Origin: Symbiodinium natans
Taxonomy: Eukaryota > Sar > Dinophyceae > Suessiales > Symbiodiniaceae
Assembly (NCBI GenBank): GCA_905221605.1
Contig: CAJNDS010000535.1
Span: 435,888-499,887 of the forward strand
DNA: 64,000 bases
Direction: 5' to 3'
Shown: positions 10,000 through 21,700 of the stretch, piece by piece
Position numbering within the stretch: position 1 is the stretch's first letter
Layout of the letters: each line of letters starts with the position of its first letter
The notes under the pieces: generated by a model
What the model saw: only the letters and a program-made list of their open reading frames with translations
The model's database searches: none
Told to the model about the DNA's origin: nothing
Made by a program: the position numbers and the translations under genes

Positions 10000-11420
10000 A
10001 GCCCAAACCCTAAACCCTCCAAATCCTATAAGCCCTAAATTCGGTAAACAACATCAGCTTAGGCTCCAACTACACCAAAGTTAAGCGAGGTTTCGGGGCT
10101 TACAGCCTGCAAGCCCGATCATGGCCTCCCAAGTGTAGAGCAGATGTTATGGGCTTGTTTTGTTTTTTATTTTTTAATGTGTTTTTGGTGGGGTTTCCTA
10201 TCATAATCCAAAGGGTATGGTGTTTTGGGCGATGGTATATCGGAAAATGCCAACGTCCCCACCGAACAATATGTGTGTAACCCAACCCGCGCGCCTGGCA
10301 ACTCAACCCTTATAACCCTTAATCCCTAATTCCCCCGGGGCCAACAACTAGTAGGGTTTAGGGTTAAAGGTTTAGGGCTTAGGGTTTAGGGTTTAGGGTT
10401 TAGGGTGTAGGGTTTTGGAGCCCTGAAAGCTCCAATCCGAAACCCCAGCCCACGTTGCGCCAAGGCGCAAATTGGTTGATCCAGTGGCACAAGGCTCCGT
10501 GTTTGACGCCATATGAAGTACGGTTGATTATATTCCTTGCATCCCCACAAGGACACCAAATATATACACTCACCAATATTAAAATGAACCTTATATACAC
10601 TCATCAAAAACAGGAAAAAAGAACCATGTTTCATATAAGCCCAAAACCAGTATAGGTGCCGGGCAGAGTAGCGGCATGGGCATTCTACCGGTTTCAGTTT
10701 TTTGTCGGTCAACCCAAACCCCAAACTGTAAACTGTAAACCAATTAAGCCTATGTACAGGCACGCAACCTGAACCCTAAACCCCACAAAGAGGGATCCAG
10801 TTTAGACCAATCTCCATTGCTGCAGAGCGTAGCACATCCGTCCGCAAATCTCTAGTGAAACGTCAAGGCTTTAGAGTCGTAGGCTTTGCAAGCCTGCATA
10901 CCCATCATAAAGAAATGGGAATGTACCTTATCACGCATAGAGTAGCGGACTACGGTTCAGGGGTGAGAAGTATAACCCCATCGACCCTCAACCCTGAACC
11001 CTAAACCCCAAATCTTGAAACTTGGAGAGCCTGAGGCGTAGTGGCCCCAAGCCCTAAACCCTAAACCTTCGCCGATCTTGTTCATTGCATGTTTTTTACA
11101 TGCTGTATAGTACGTTAGAATTTGATGATTGCCAATGAAATCATTTAACAAGCAAGTCATAGAATGTTCATTATCAATATTCAATTGTAGGACTGATATA
11201 TGTAGTCGCTTATGTGAGTGTGGGTTCAGTATTGGCACTCTGAAATTGTGTAGTATACCTAAACCCTAAACCCTAAACCCGAAACCCTAAACCCTAAACC
11301 CCACACTCTTCACCCTAAAGGGCTCCCAGAAGCCCTAAACCCATGAACCCGTCAAGCCCGGGAGGCAGAGCCCTAAACCCTAAACCCTAAACCCTAAACG
11401 GTCCTCAACCCTGGAGCCCT
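10000..11420. other. Stretch with little recognisable content
   Basis: Telomere-like units alternate with AT-rich sequence. A possible exon at about 10450-10506 (RRKLVDPVAQGSVFDA) is the only protein-like stretch; other frames on both strands are open in the same place, so it is not called as a gene. Confidence 0.4.
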
Positions 11421-11429
11421 GCACCCTAA

Positions 11430-14400
11430 GCACCACAAGCAGGACCACGATCCCGAGCGCGAGGTGCCAGGGTGATCCGAATAGTTTAGGGTTTAGGCAT
11501 TAGGCTTTAGGGTTTAGGGTTTAGGGTTTTAGGGTTTGGGGTTTAGGGTTTGTAGGGTTTAAAGGGTTTAGAGGGTTGATAGCCCTATAGGGTTTATAGG
11601 GCTTATAGGGCGTATAGGGTTTACAGGGTTTATTGGGTTTATAGGGTTTATAGGGTGTATAGGATTTACAGGGTTTATCGGGTTTGTCGGGTTTGTACGG
11701 TTTAGGGTCTTGGGCTTAGAGCTATGCGTTTAGGGTGTAAGGTTTAGGGCTTAGGGTTTACGGTTCAAGTTTTGGGGTTTCGGGTTTCTTTGGCCTCCTG
11801 GGGCTCATCGGATTTGGGGGGATTTGGGGGGGCTTAGGGGGGTTTAGGAGGTTCAGGGTTGAGGGAAGAAGCCCCAATATCCTGTCAGCCGTGTCTAGGT
11901 CTCTTAAGCCCGTCATCTACATCCGAAACCTAAACCCTAAAGCCTAAACCCTAAACCCCAAACCCTAAACCCTAAACCCTAAACCCTCCAGAACCCAAAG
12001 CATGTCCTTAAGCCCAGCGCCGCGATGTCGTTGTGGATTTCCCGGCAAGAGAGAATGATTAGGGCTTGTGGTGTATTTTTTTAAATTAGGGCTCAGGAAT
12101 GGGCGTTTCATGGTCCAAGGGCTTGAAGGTATGATGCTTTGGGATGGTTTCGTGCGCTTAAAGGATTTAGAGAGAAGCTTCCACCCTGAACCCTCAACCC
12201 TCAACCCTAGACCCTAAACCCTAAACCCTAAACCCTAAAACCCTAAACCCTAAACCCAAAACTTCCCCCTTACCGTGGGCAGGAAGTGGAGAGCCTTACA
12301 GCGGAGCGGGACAAGTACCTCTTGATGCCGGCGGCCTGCAGATTGTCTTAGTAGGGAGTGAGGGATTTAGGTACGCAAAACTCTCCAAGGGCGACCTTGA
12401 ACCCCTAAACCAACCCTAAACCCTAAACCCTAAACCCCAAACCCTAAACCCCCCCCCCTCCCCCTAAACCCTAAACCCTACACCTAATAATTAGCCGATG
12501 TAAGGTACCTAATTCCCTCATTCCCTACTAAGAACCAGTCCGGTAAGTTGTAGACTTGAGGGTGGTGTTAAAGCGTGTGACATCAGGGTGGTCCCTTAAA
12601 CCCTAAGCCCTAAACCCCAAACCAGGGCACGGAGGTCAGGACTCAGGGTGCGGGTACTTGTGGGGTTTGCGGTCAGCGGAAAGCCCTCACTTCAGGACAC
12701 GTGTAGTAAAGCCTCAACCTAAACCCCGGGGTCCTGGACCCTAAACCCCAAACCCTAAACCCTAAACCCTGAACCCTAAAGGGTTTCATGAGGGTTTAGG
12801 ATTTCGGGTTCTTTAAACTACCGGTCCCCTGTTTCTCGCTGCCGTGGCCCTCGTGGCCAAGGCGCGTTTAGGGCTTAGGGCTTCCCTAAGCCCTAATTGG
12901 GTTTCGGGTTTAGGGTTTAGGGTTTAGGGTTTAGGGTTTAGGGTTTTGGGCTTCGGCTTTCCTCAGCCCGTATTGGGTTTGGGGTTTAGGGTTTAGGGCT
13001 TCTCCCTCGGGTCCCTCAGCCCGAAACACTACACCCCAAACCCTAAACCCTGCACTAAACCGTAAACCCTACACTCTAAACCCTAAACCCTATAAACACT
13101 AAAAGCCCTAAACCCCCTGAACCCTCTAAGCCCTCTCAACCCTCTTAAACCCTAAACCCTAAACCTAAACCCCCAACCCCCAACCTTCAACCCTAAACCC
13201 TAGACCGTAGCCCCGAAACCCTAAACCCTAAACCCTAAGCCCTAAACCCTAAACCCTAAACCCTAAACCCTAAACCTTTAAGAGCCTCCGGCTCAAGCCG
13301 CCGACCCCGCTGGAGCATAGTTGAGACCCGCTCGCATGGAAGATCATCCCCGGCAGAGTTCTGTGAATCGTTTGGGGGGGGTAGGGGGTAGCACCAGGAC
13401 AAGCTCAAGCCAAAAAGACAGGTGGGTGGGGGTGGGGGGGGGAGGGGGGGGGGGTAGGGGGGTGGGGGGGGGTGGGGGTGGGGGGGGGGTGGGGGGGGGG
13501 GGGTGGGTTGGGGGGGGGGGGGTTGGGGGGGGGGGGGGGTGGGGGGGGGTGGGGGGGGGGGGTGGGGGGGGGTGTGGGGGGGGGGGGGGGGTGGGTGGGG
13601 GGGGGCAGCGGGGGGGGTGGAGGCGGGAAACGCTGATTTTGCTGAGGGCGCCCCTACCCCCCCGTGCTGAACCCCCTGTTTACGCTGTGCGGGTGCTCCA
13701 CGAAAAAATTGTGCACCGACCCCCCCCACCCCACTAAACCCTTGCCCAAGGCGTGACGAGCTGAAGCAGACCCTCGCACAACTCGAAGGCGACGCCAGCA
13801 GCAACTCGGCGAAGTTGGGGTTTAGGGTTTAGGGTTTAGGGTTTAGGGTTTAGGGTTTAGGGTTTGGGGCTTGGGGTTTAGGGTTTAGGGTTTGGGGTTT
13901 AGGGTTTAGGGTGTAGGGCTTGGGGTTTAGGGTTTGGGGTTTAGGGTTTGGCGTTTGGGGTTTAGGGTTTGGGGTTTTAGGGTTTGGGGTTTAGGATTTA
14001 GGGTTTGGAGTTTCGGGTTTAGGGCTTGGGGTTTCGAGTTTGTTTTCTAGGGGTTTAGGGTTCAACGCCTCAAGCACTGAGCCCGGAGTTTGAGGTGCAA
14101 CTAGCGAGGGTTGCAGGAGGTCGTGTTTGACGCTTTCTGCCAGCGACTTGTGTTCGCCTGGTGTTTAATTTACCCTAAACCATAAACCCTAAACCCTAAA
14201 CCCCAAACCCCAAACCCTAAACCCTAAACCCTAATAATTCCCCTGTGGTCCCTATACAAGAATAACCCCCCAAAAACCCTATTCTAGTCATTCCTGTAGT
14301 AGGGGGTTTAGTGACGTCTTCGACCATTTACCGTTTCGGTGCAAAGCACAGGAAGAGGGTTTAGGGTTTAGGGTTTAGGCTTTAGGCTTTAGGGTTTAGG

Positions 14401-14573
14401 GTGTAACCCTAAACCCTAAACCCTAAACGCTAAACCCTATACCCTATACCCTATACCCTATACCCTATACCCTAAACCCTAAACCCTATACCCTAAACCC
14501 TAAACCCTAGGCCCTAAAGCGGCGGGGGAGGGGCTGCTGAGCCGAGACGCGCCTGCAGAAGATGCCTGATTCC
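11430..14573 (+). CDS. Scattered coiled-coil exons, gene not assembled
   Basis: Short open stretches of charged, helical character between telomere arrays: about 11430-11471 (KHHKQDHDPERE), 12283-12350 (EVESLTAERDKYLLMPAAC), about 12820-12860 (TGPLFLAAVALVAKA), 13751-13816 (RDELKQTLAQLEGDASSNSA), about 14080-14160 (either ALSPEFEVQLARVAG or, in another frame, EVVFDAFCQRLVFAW) and about 14521-14572 (AGEGLLSRDAPAEDA). Each has an AG-G or similar 3' splice context. I could not join them in frame, so this is a zone of probable exons of a coiled-coil protein rather than a gene model. Confidence 0.33.
11580..11700. repeat. Nine-base variant array (GGGTTTATA)
   Basis: About a dozen diverged units of GGGTTTATA, GGGCTTATA and GGGTTTACA type. 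It looks like a telomere unit that gained two bases and then spread locally. Confidence 0.8.
13277..13320. repeat. Copy 1 of a duplicated 44-bp exon-like segment
   Basis: AAGAGCCTCCGGCTCAAGCC and the following bases up to GGAGCAT recur at 17502-17545 with one or two mismatches. Both copies follow a CCCTAAA array directly. In copy 1 the frame RASGSSRRPRWSIVETRSHG stays open beyond the repeat. Confidence 0.8.
13421..13620. repeat. 200-bp G-rich tract
   Basis: Runs of 5-14 G broken by single T. Long reading frames on both strands here (Gly-rich, Pro-rich) are products of the composition. Shorter tracts occur at 17818-17875, 16036-16070 and 47895-47920. Confidence 0.9.
14430..14480. repeat. CCCTATA variant array
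   Basis: Six to seven units of CCCTATA inside a CCCTAAA array, a one-base unit variant that has been amplified. Confidence 0.85.
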
Positions 14574-15753
14574 GATTCTCTCGCAGGGTGCGCCGGAGGT
14601 GCACTGTAGGGTTTAGGGTTTAGGGTTTAGGGTTTAGTTTCTATGAGCCCTAAAACCCCTTGTGCCTTAGGGTTATGGGGTTAGCCTTAAAAAACCCTTA
14701 CGTAGCAAAACCGTAGATAGCCATTGATTAAAGCACTATCATCTTACCCGCAGATGTCGTGGTGGGGGGTAACAGGGATTCAGGAATCAGGGGGATGGGA
14801 GGTCATGCTCAACCCCTAAACCCCTAAAGCCCTAAGCCCTAAACCGCTAAACCCCTAAGCCCTAAACTGCTAAACCCCTAGACCCCTAAACCCTAAACCT
14901 CCGGAAACCCCGATGCTGTCAGGGTTTGGGATGTCAAGGGCTGGCTACTATGTAGGGTCGTAAGTTGGAAGAGGGCTTCGGGTTTGGGGTTATTGGGGTT
15001 ATTGGGGTTTTGGGTTTAGGATTTAGGGTTGGGGGTTTAGCCTTTGCGGTTGTGGTTCCTATATAATTGTAGTATACTTCCCCCCTTTGAAAATGAAAAA
15101 AACAAAACCTGTTTGAATTATTAAGGCTGCTATATGGTTACTCGCAACCTCCGTTCAAGATGCCAAAAACCCTGTAAGCCTTAATGGGTTTCGGGTTCAG
15201 GGTCTTCCTTGTTTTTGGGTTTAGATTTTAGGGTTTTTCGGGTGTGCAGGCGTTAAGGGTTGAGCCCTACTATCCCCCACTTGAGGCTCCTGTGTTGTGG
15301 ACGGGTCCTGCTCAACAAGACCCTGAACCCCCCCAAACCAACAAAGGTTTCAGCGCTCCGGGCGAGTCTACACAACCGAAGCCCTAAACCCAGAAACCGC
15401 AAATCCCTAAACCCTTAACCCTGAACCCTAAACCCTAAACCATGCGCGCCCACGCCCGAAGCTGCAATCCTCATAGGGGAATCATGGCACCCCCAAAGGC
15501 AGAAGCAGGTACGACAGGTGCCGCTGATGTGCCCTAGAACGCTGCAGCGCTAAAAAGGCCGAAGCCCCATATGAGCCCCGAAAACCTGACATCCTGAAAC
15601 CTTCACGCCCTACGCCCTAACCCCCTAAACCCTTAACCCTAAACCCTATAAACCCTAAACCCTAAACCCTGAACCCTTAACCCTAAACCCTAAACCCGAA
15701 ACCCGCCCTGAAGCCAACCAACAAGTGCGCGGTGGCAGCAGCCGGGCAGCGCC

Positions 15754-15795
15754 ATGCCGGACTCCGAGTCGCCGCGGTCCACGTCCTCTGAGATG
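15754..15795 (+). CDS. First coding exon of the MATE gene
   Basis: ATG at 15754 in the context GCGCCATGC, then MPDSESPRSTSSEM, a polar N terminus as expected for the cytosolic end of a MATE protein. The intron starts with GC (GCACCTC) and the next exon (16772) starts GCCCGCTC, so the junction fits the duplication rule used by the other genes. AG dinucleotides just upstream (for example at 15732-15733) could serve for spliced-leader addition, which dinoflagellate mRNAs use; no leader itself is encoded here. Confidence 0.6.
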
Positions 15796-18700
15796 GCACC
15801 TCGGGTTTATGGGGTTTTGGGTTTGGGGTTTAGGGTTTGGGGTTCAGGGTTTAGGGTTTGGGGGTTTGGGGTTTGGGGTTTAGGGTTTGGTGTTCAGGGT
15901 TCAGGGTTTGGGGTTCAGGGTTTGGGGATTGGGGTTTGCGGTTTAGGGTTTGGGGTTTGGGGTTTGGGGTTCGGGGTTTGGGGTTTGGGGTGTGGGGAGG
16001 GTAGCTTAGGGTCGTGTAGGGTAGTTTAGGGGGTGAGGGGGTGGGGGGGGGGGGGGGGGGGGGGGGGTTGTGGGAGGTTGGGTTTTCGCCAATACCTGTT
16101 TGGACAACGGATACATGGGAGTGTCCGAAGTTAGGGGCACCATATTGGCGTGCTTATTATAAGGGGATCTTACTATTTGAGGTCCATATTAGGGTCCCCT
16201 ACTTTCGTAAACGCCCATATGTTTGAAAGAACGCAACAAACCCCTAATACCCTAGCAGGAACGACTACCCTGCACCCCAAGCCCTGAACCCCTAGGGTTT
16301 AGGGTTTAGGATTTAGGGTTTAGGGTTTCGGGTGTAGGGTTCAAAAGCCCTTGCAACCCTTGCAAACCCTGAACCCGAAACCCTGGAAACGCCTCAGAAC
16401 CTTAAAACCCTAAACCCTTATCGTTTAAAACCCTAAAATCCCAAACCCCTGAAACCCTGTAAACCCGAACCCTAAACACCAGACCTTAAGAAACCCAACA
16501 GCTCAGAGCATGGGTGTTTACGAAAACAGGGGAACCCATGTAGGTCCCAAAATAGTAAGATTCCCTTAGAAGAAGGACCCGAACAGGTATCCCTCATTTC
16601 GGAAACCTCCACATCTGAAACACCTCAGAAATATCTGTACACCCTACGCCCTAAACCCCTAAACCCCTAAACCCTAAACCCTAAACCCCAACCCCTAAGC
16701 CCTAAGCCCTAAGCCCTAAGCCCTAAGCCCTAAGCCCTAAACCCTAAACCCTAAACCCTAAACCATCCAAGGCCCGCTCCCTCCGGGACCTCCTGCGGCT
16801 GCTCTTGCCTCTAGTCGGAACGCAGCTCCTCAGCGCCTTTGCCAGAAGAAAACGGACATTGTAGGGCTTAGGGGTTGGGGTTTAGGGTTTAGGGTTTAGG
16901 GTTTAGGGTTTAGGGTTGAGGGTTGAGGGTTGAGGGTTTAGGGTTTAGGGTTTAGGGTTTATGGTTTAGGGTTTAGGGTTCAGGGTTTAGGGTTTAGGGT
17001 TTAGGGTTTAGGGTTTAGGGTTTGGGGTCTAAATTCGGGTCCCTCGTTGGGTGCTTGCCAGTTGTATGGGTGCTGTTCAAAACGAAAAGCAATATGTACA
17101 GAAGACCCCAAAAGGGACCCGGAATTAGAGAACAACTTGTGTCGTTCATAACGTTCGGGGTTAGAGTGTTCAGGTTCTCAGGTTGAGATCAAGTTTCATG
17201 CTTGGAGCTTTGGGTTTGGGGTTAGGGTCGAGAGCCGAGAGCTTAGTCTGTGAAATGATTTCGTGTTGGAGGGCTTTGAGGATATTTTAGGTCTTCAGGG
17301 GTTTCGGAGGGCGTGGCACTTTTAAGACCTTCACGATAATTGAGCGCTAAACTCTGAACCAGGGGTCCTACAGGGAGGTGTATCATCTTAGGGGTCAAGG
17401 CTCTGTATGCCGTCAGCCCTATAGACGCAAGACTTCAACCCTAAACTCTAAACTCTAAACCCTAAACCCTACACCCTAAACCCTAAACCGTAAACCCTAA
17501 ATTTAAGAGCCTCCGGCTCAAGCCGCCGACCCCGCCGGAGCATTGTTCAGGGCTCAAGCGGCGCAGCGTGCCCCGGCGCCAAACCCTAAACCCAAACCCG
17601 ACCCTAAGCCCTACAGCCGAAACCCTAAACCCTACAGCCTAAACCCTAAAGCCTCAGCCCTACAGCCGAACCCTAAACCCCAGAGTAAAGCCTAAACCGA
17701 AATCGGAACCCTAAACCCCGAAAGCCTAAACCGAGGACAGCCCAACGATCACAGGCCTAGGGTTAAGGGTGGGAGGGCTTAGGGTTTAGGGTTTTGGGTG
17801 CAGGTTAAGTTTTAAGGGAGGGGGGGGGTGGGGGGGGCAGGGGCGGGAGGGGGGGAGGGGGGGAGGGGGTGGGTTTTTTCCAAAAAAACTCTATGCCCTG
17901 TGCGAAACCGCCTATGGTCCATGAGTACACGCGGTGTGGGTGGTCTAACCCTCCACGGAAAAGCTGCCGGGGGACCCCCCCTACCCCCCGCCCCCCCGTT
18001 TTAGGGGGGTAAGGAGGGAAAAAGGGAGGTTTTCACCTCCAGAAACCTATCCAACACGCCGCCAGGGTCGGCGGACCCTAAACCCGAACCCTATAGTGTG
18101 AACCACTAGGGGTTTGAGGGTTTCCGTGTTTCGGGCTTGGCGGCTTGGGATTCCAGGAAGTTAGGCTTTGCAACTGCGAAACCCAAGTATAAGTATTCAA
18201 GGGATGAAGACTGGTACCCCTAAGGTTTCGGGTTTAGGGTTAAAGGTTTCCTTTATTACGTTCCGAATATGGTTTAGGGTTAAGGTTTCCTTAAACACAC
18301 TCCGGATTCGGCCCTTACATTCCCTCAGAGGATCTTTACCAAGGGTCCCCAAGCCCAAAGGCCCAAGATCGAACCCCATGAAGGCTGGGACACTGAACGG
18401 GGCATGCAGTCCCATGAATTACGGCTTACGGCTCCCGCTGTGAAATTCTCAACCCTGTGCCCGAAACCCCAAACCCTAAACTCGAACCCTGAGCCCCAGA
18501 CCCCAAACCGGGTTGCCTCAAGAAAATTTCGGGTTTAAGGTTTAGGGTTTAGGGTTTAGGGTTTCAGAGTGCCCCTGTACGGGCCCTTCCATGTTGGCCC
18601 CTTTCAATACCCCTTCTACCCTATAGCACCGAAGGGCCCATGCTTCGGAACCCCTTTATGGAGGTAAGGGGCCATATTCAGGGACCGTGTAACAACCCTA

Positions 18701-21700
18701 AACCCTTAATCCTAAACCCTAAGCCCTAAGCCCTTAAGGGTTTAAGGTTTAAGGCCAACCAAACCTCCCTGAATGAGCCTTCAACCCAAGGGCTTCTGGC
18801 TTCTGCTGATTTATGACTTCTGCGCCTTCACCTTATAGACCCTAAACCCTAAACCCTAAACCCCAAACCCAAGAGCCCTGAAGCCATCCCTTTATCAGGT
18901 GTAGGGGCCGATCGCTGGACTTTGACTTTTGTGGGGCACTATGACTACAAGAACCGCGCACACTTCGACGGCGCAGGTAGGGTTTAGGGTTTGGGGTTTA
19001 GTGTTTCCTGGGTTTACAAGAAACCCTAAGCCCGAGGAACAAACCCAAAACCCTAAACCGTAAACTACCCGCAGGTTTAGGGTGTAGGGTTGAGGGTTTA
19101 GGGTTTAGGGTTTAGGCGTTTTGCATTTCAGACTCTGGGTTTCTGGTGTTGTCTTGCGGGCTTTGTTTTTGGGCGTCTGGCATTTCGGCCTGCAGGGCTT
19201 GGGGTGCAGAGTTCAGGAGTTCAGTGTTGCCTAAACCCTCCTATAAACCTGTGGGCAGCTTACGGTTTAGGGTTTAGGGTTTGGACCTCGGGCTCGGGTT
19301 TACTTGTCAGCCCAGGGTGTGGGGGTTCACCCTGATTCCTGAACCCTAAACCCCTTTCATGGGATTGTGCGAATAAAGCCCGGGAAGGCATCGGCAAGAT
19401 GTATTCCAACATCACCGGCCTGTCGCTGGGTGTCAGCGACGCGTGGCAGTTTTCAGAGCCCCCAAAATTTCTAGGCCCTACAACCGGGGATGTAGTAAAC
19501 CCTAAACCAATAAATTCCCTAAACCAATAAATTCCCTAAACCCTAATTCAGCATGCCCTACTTAAGAAGCAGTAAACTTAAAAGTTTAGGAATCCCGGCG
19601 CCCCTCTCCTAAGGCATAAGGATCAGGTTTAGGGTAGGTAGGGGTTTAGGGGGTAGGGTAGGAAACGATTCCCAGAAGGGACTGGATAGTCAATTTGTAG
19701 CTACTTCGGGGGTAGTGCCCTGGAGCCTGCAAGCTAAACCCACACCCAAGACCCTAATCTCTTAACCCTAAAGTCTCTTTTTGGAAGTCTGAACCCAGGC
19801 CACGATCGGCCTGGCGACTTTCTGTGCACAGGCTCGTCGGGGTTTGGGGTGTAGGGTTTAGGTTTTTGGGTTATGGGTTATGGTGGTTGGGGGAAGCAGG
19901 ATCTGCAGAATTTTTGCATGTCTGAACATCAAATGATTTTGGGTTCTATTTTTTCTCTCAGCCTAAGCCTGACCCTGCACCCCATCGGACCCCACGCACT
20001 AAGCGCAATTCTGAACTGTGAAACCGGAAGCTGTCCTTTGTTTGGGGAAGTCTCAGGTCCCTTTCCTCCTGGTCCTTTAACAGGTTCTGAAGTATGGGCT
20101 CTTGGGTTTATAGGGATGTAAGGGGTATCCCCTTCTAAGGGACCATGTAACTACCCTCAGATGACCTTTTCGGGCTTTGGACTTCGGGCTTAGAATTTCT
20201 GGATGAACCTGTCACATCCTTAGCCCACAATCCACAGAAGATGCTTCCGGCCCGAGGCCCTCAACCCTGACCCTAAACCTCAAAAGCCTAAACCCTAAAT
20301 CCTAAACCCTCAACGAAGAGGCCTATGGCGCTGGACGGTCCACCGAACTGAACCCCATCTACGTCCGGCGTGCGCTGATCCTGCTCTTCATGTGCTCCTT
20401 ACTTGGGTTTGAGGGTTGAGGGTTTAGGGACTCTGTTAGGGACTATAGCGTGTAGGGTTTAGGGTCTGGGGTTTGGTGTTGCTCTCCCCTCAACCCTAAC
20501 CCACCTAACCCCTAGAACCCTAAACCCTAAGCCCTAAAGCCCTAAGCCCTAAACCCTAAACCCCCTAATCCCTAAAGCCTCAAAGGCTTTGCGTTCGCCT
20601 TCCTGGCGGCAGCCTTCTGCGAGCCGCTACTGAATGCCCTGGGTCAGCCTCCCGAGGAGGGCGTGGGTTCAGGGTTCAGGGTTTAGCCCTAAACCCTAAA
20701 CCCTAAACCCTAATGGCCCTACTTGCTCTTGGCGGGGAATGAGGGAGAGTGAACTTAGTGCTTACGGATTTCTAGCCCTAAGTTCTACACCAGGTTTATG
20801 GGTGCTGTTTTGGGTCCAGGGTTTCAGGGTTTTGGGGTCGGCAGTTACCGGGACTTGCTCTCAAGACCTCTTGCAACCCTAATCCCTCTACCTTGACTCC
20901 TGAATCCGAACCTACCAGGTCCCTACACACCTACTTGGTTTAGGGTTTAGGGTTTAGGGTTTACGGTTTAGGGTTTAGTAGTGGGGTTAGGTTGCCTTCA
21001 AACACCCGAGCCAAATGGGGGTTTCGGAAAGCAGGGGTACCCTTTTCCGAATTTTTCATGGGATTCGTTACAAGGGACCCTAAACCCTAAACCCCAAACC
21101 CTAAACCCTAAACCCTAAACCCTGATTTCAGAAGGACCCCCCCCCCCCCCCCCCCCCCCCCTACACCATGAAGACACACTGTGCTCCCGAACCCCTGTCC
21201 AGGTCAGCCACACCAGCGCCCGCTATGCCCAAGTTCAGCGTGCCGGCCCAGATTTTAAGCGTTTAGGGTTTAGGGTTTAAGGTTTAGGTTTAGGGTTCAG
21301 GGTTTACAGTTTAGGGTTTTGAGTTTAGGGCTTAAGGTTTTTTGGGTTTAAGGTTTTTTGGGCTTAAGGTTTAGGGTTTAAGGTTTGGAGCTTAAGGTTT
21401 AGGATTTCGGGTTCAGGGTTTCGGGTGCAGGGACGTTCCGGGGTCCGTTTCAGCGGCCCCCGTTTCATACACGCAGGGCATCTCACAAAAGCTGCCTAGA
21501 AGGGGACCCGAATGTGGAACAACCCTCCCCATCTTTGACCCTAAGCATGAAGCCCTAAACCCTAAACCCTAAACCCTAAACCCTAAACCCTAAGCCCTAA
21601 GCCCTAAGCCCTAAGCCCTAAGTGCCGGCTTCCCCATGCAGTGCAGGGGCACTGCGGAGACCCCTAAACCCTAAACCCGGTTTTCGTGGTTTAGGGTCTA

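Noticed and set aside
10060-10140. 5S rRNA-like segment (TTAAGCGAGGTTTCGGGGC)
   Set aside because: Only short similarity; the conserved internal control region and the paired ends of 5S rRNA are not seen.
13256-13804. 182-residue Pro-rich minus-strand ORF and 138-residue Gly-rich plus-strand ORF
   Set aside because: Both come from the G/C homopolymer tract; they have no normal protein composition.
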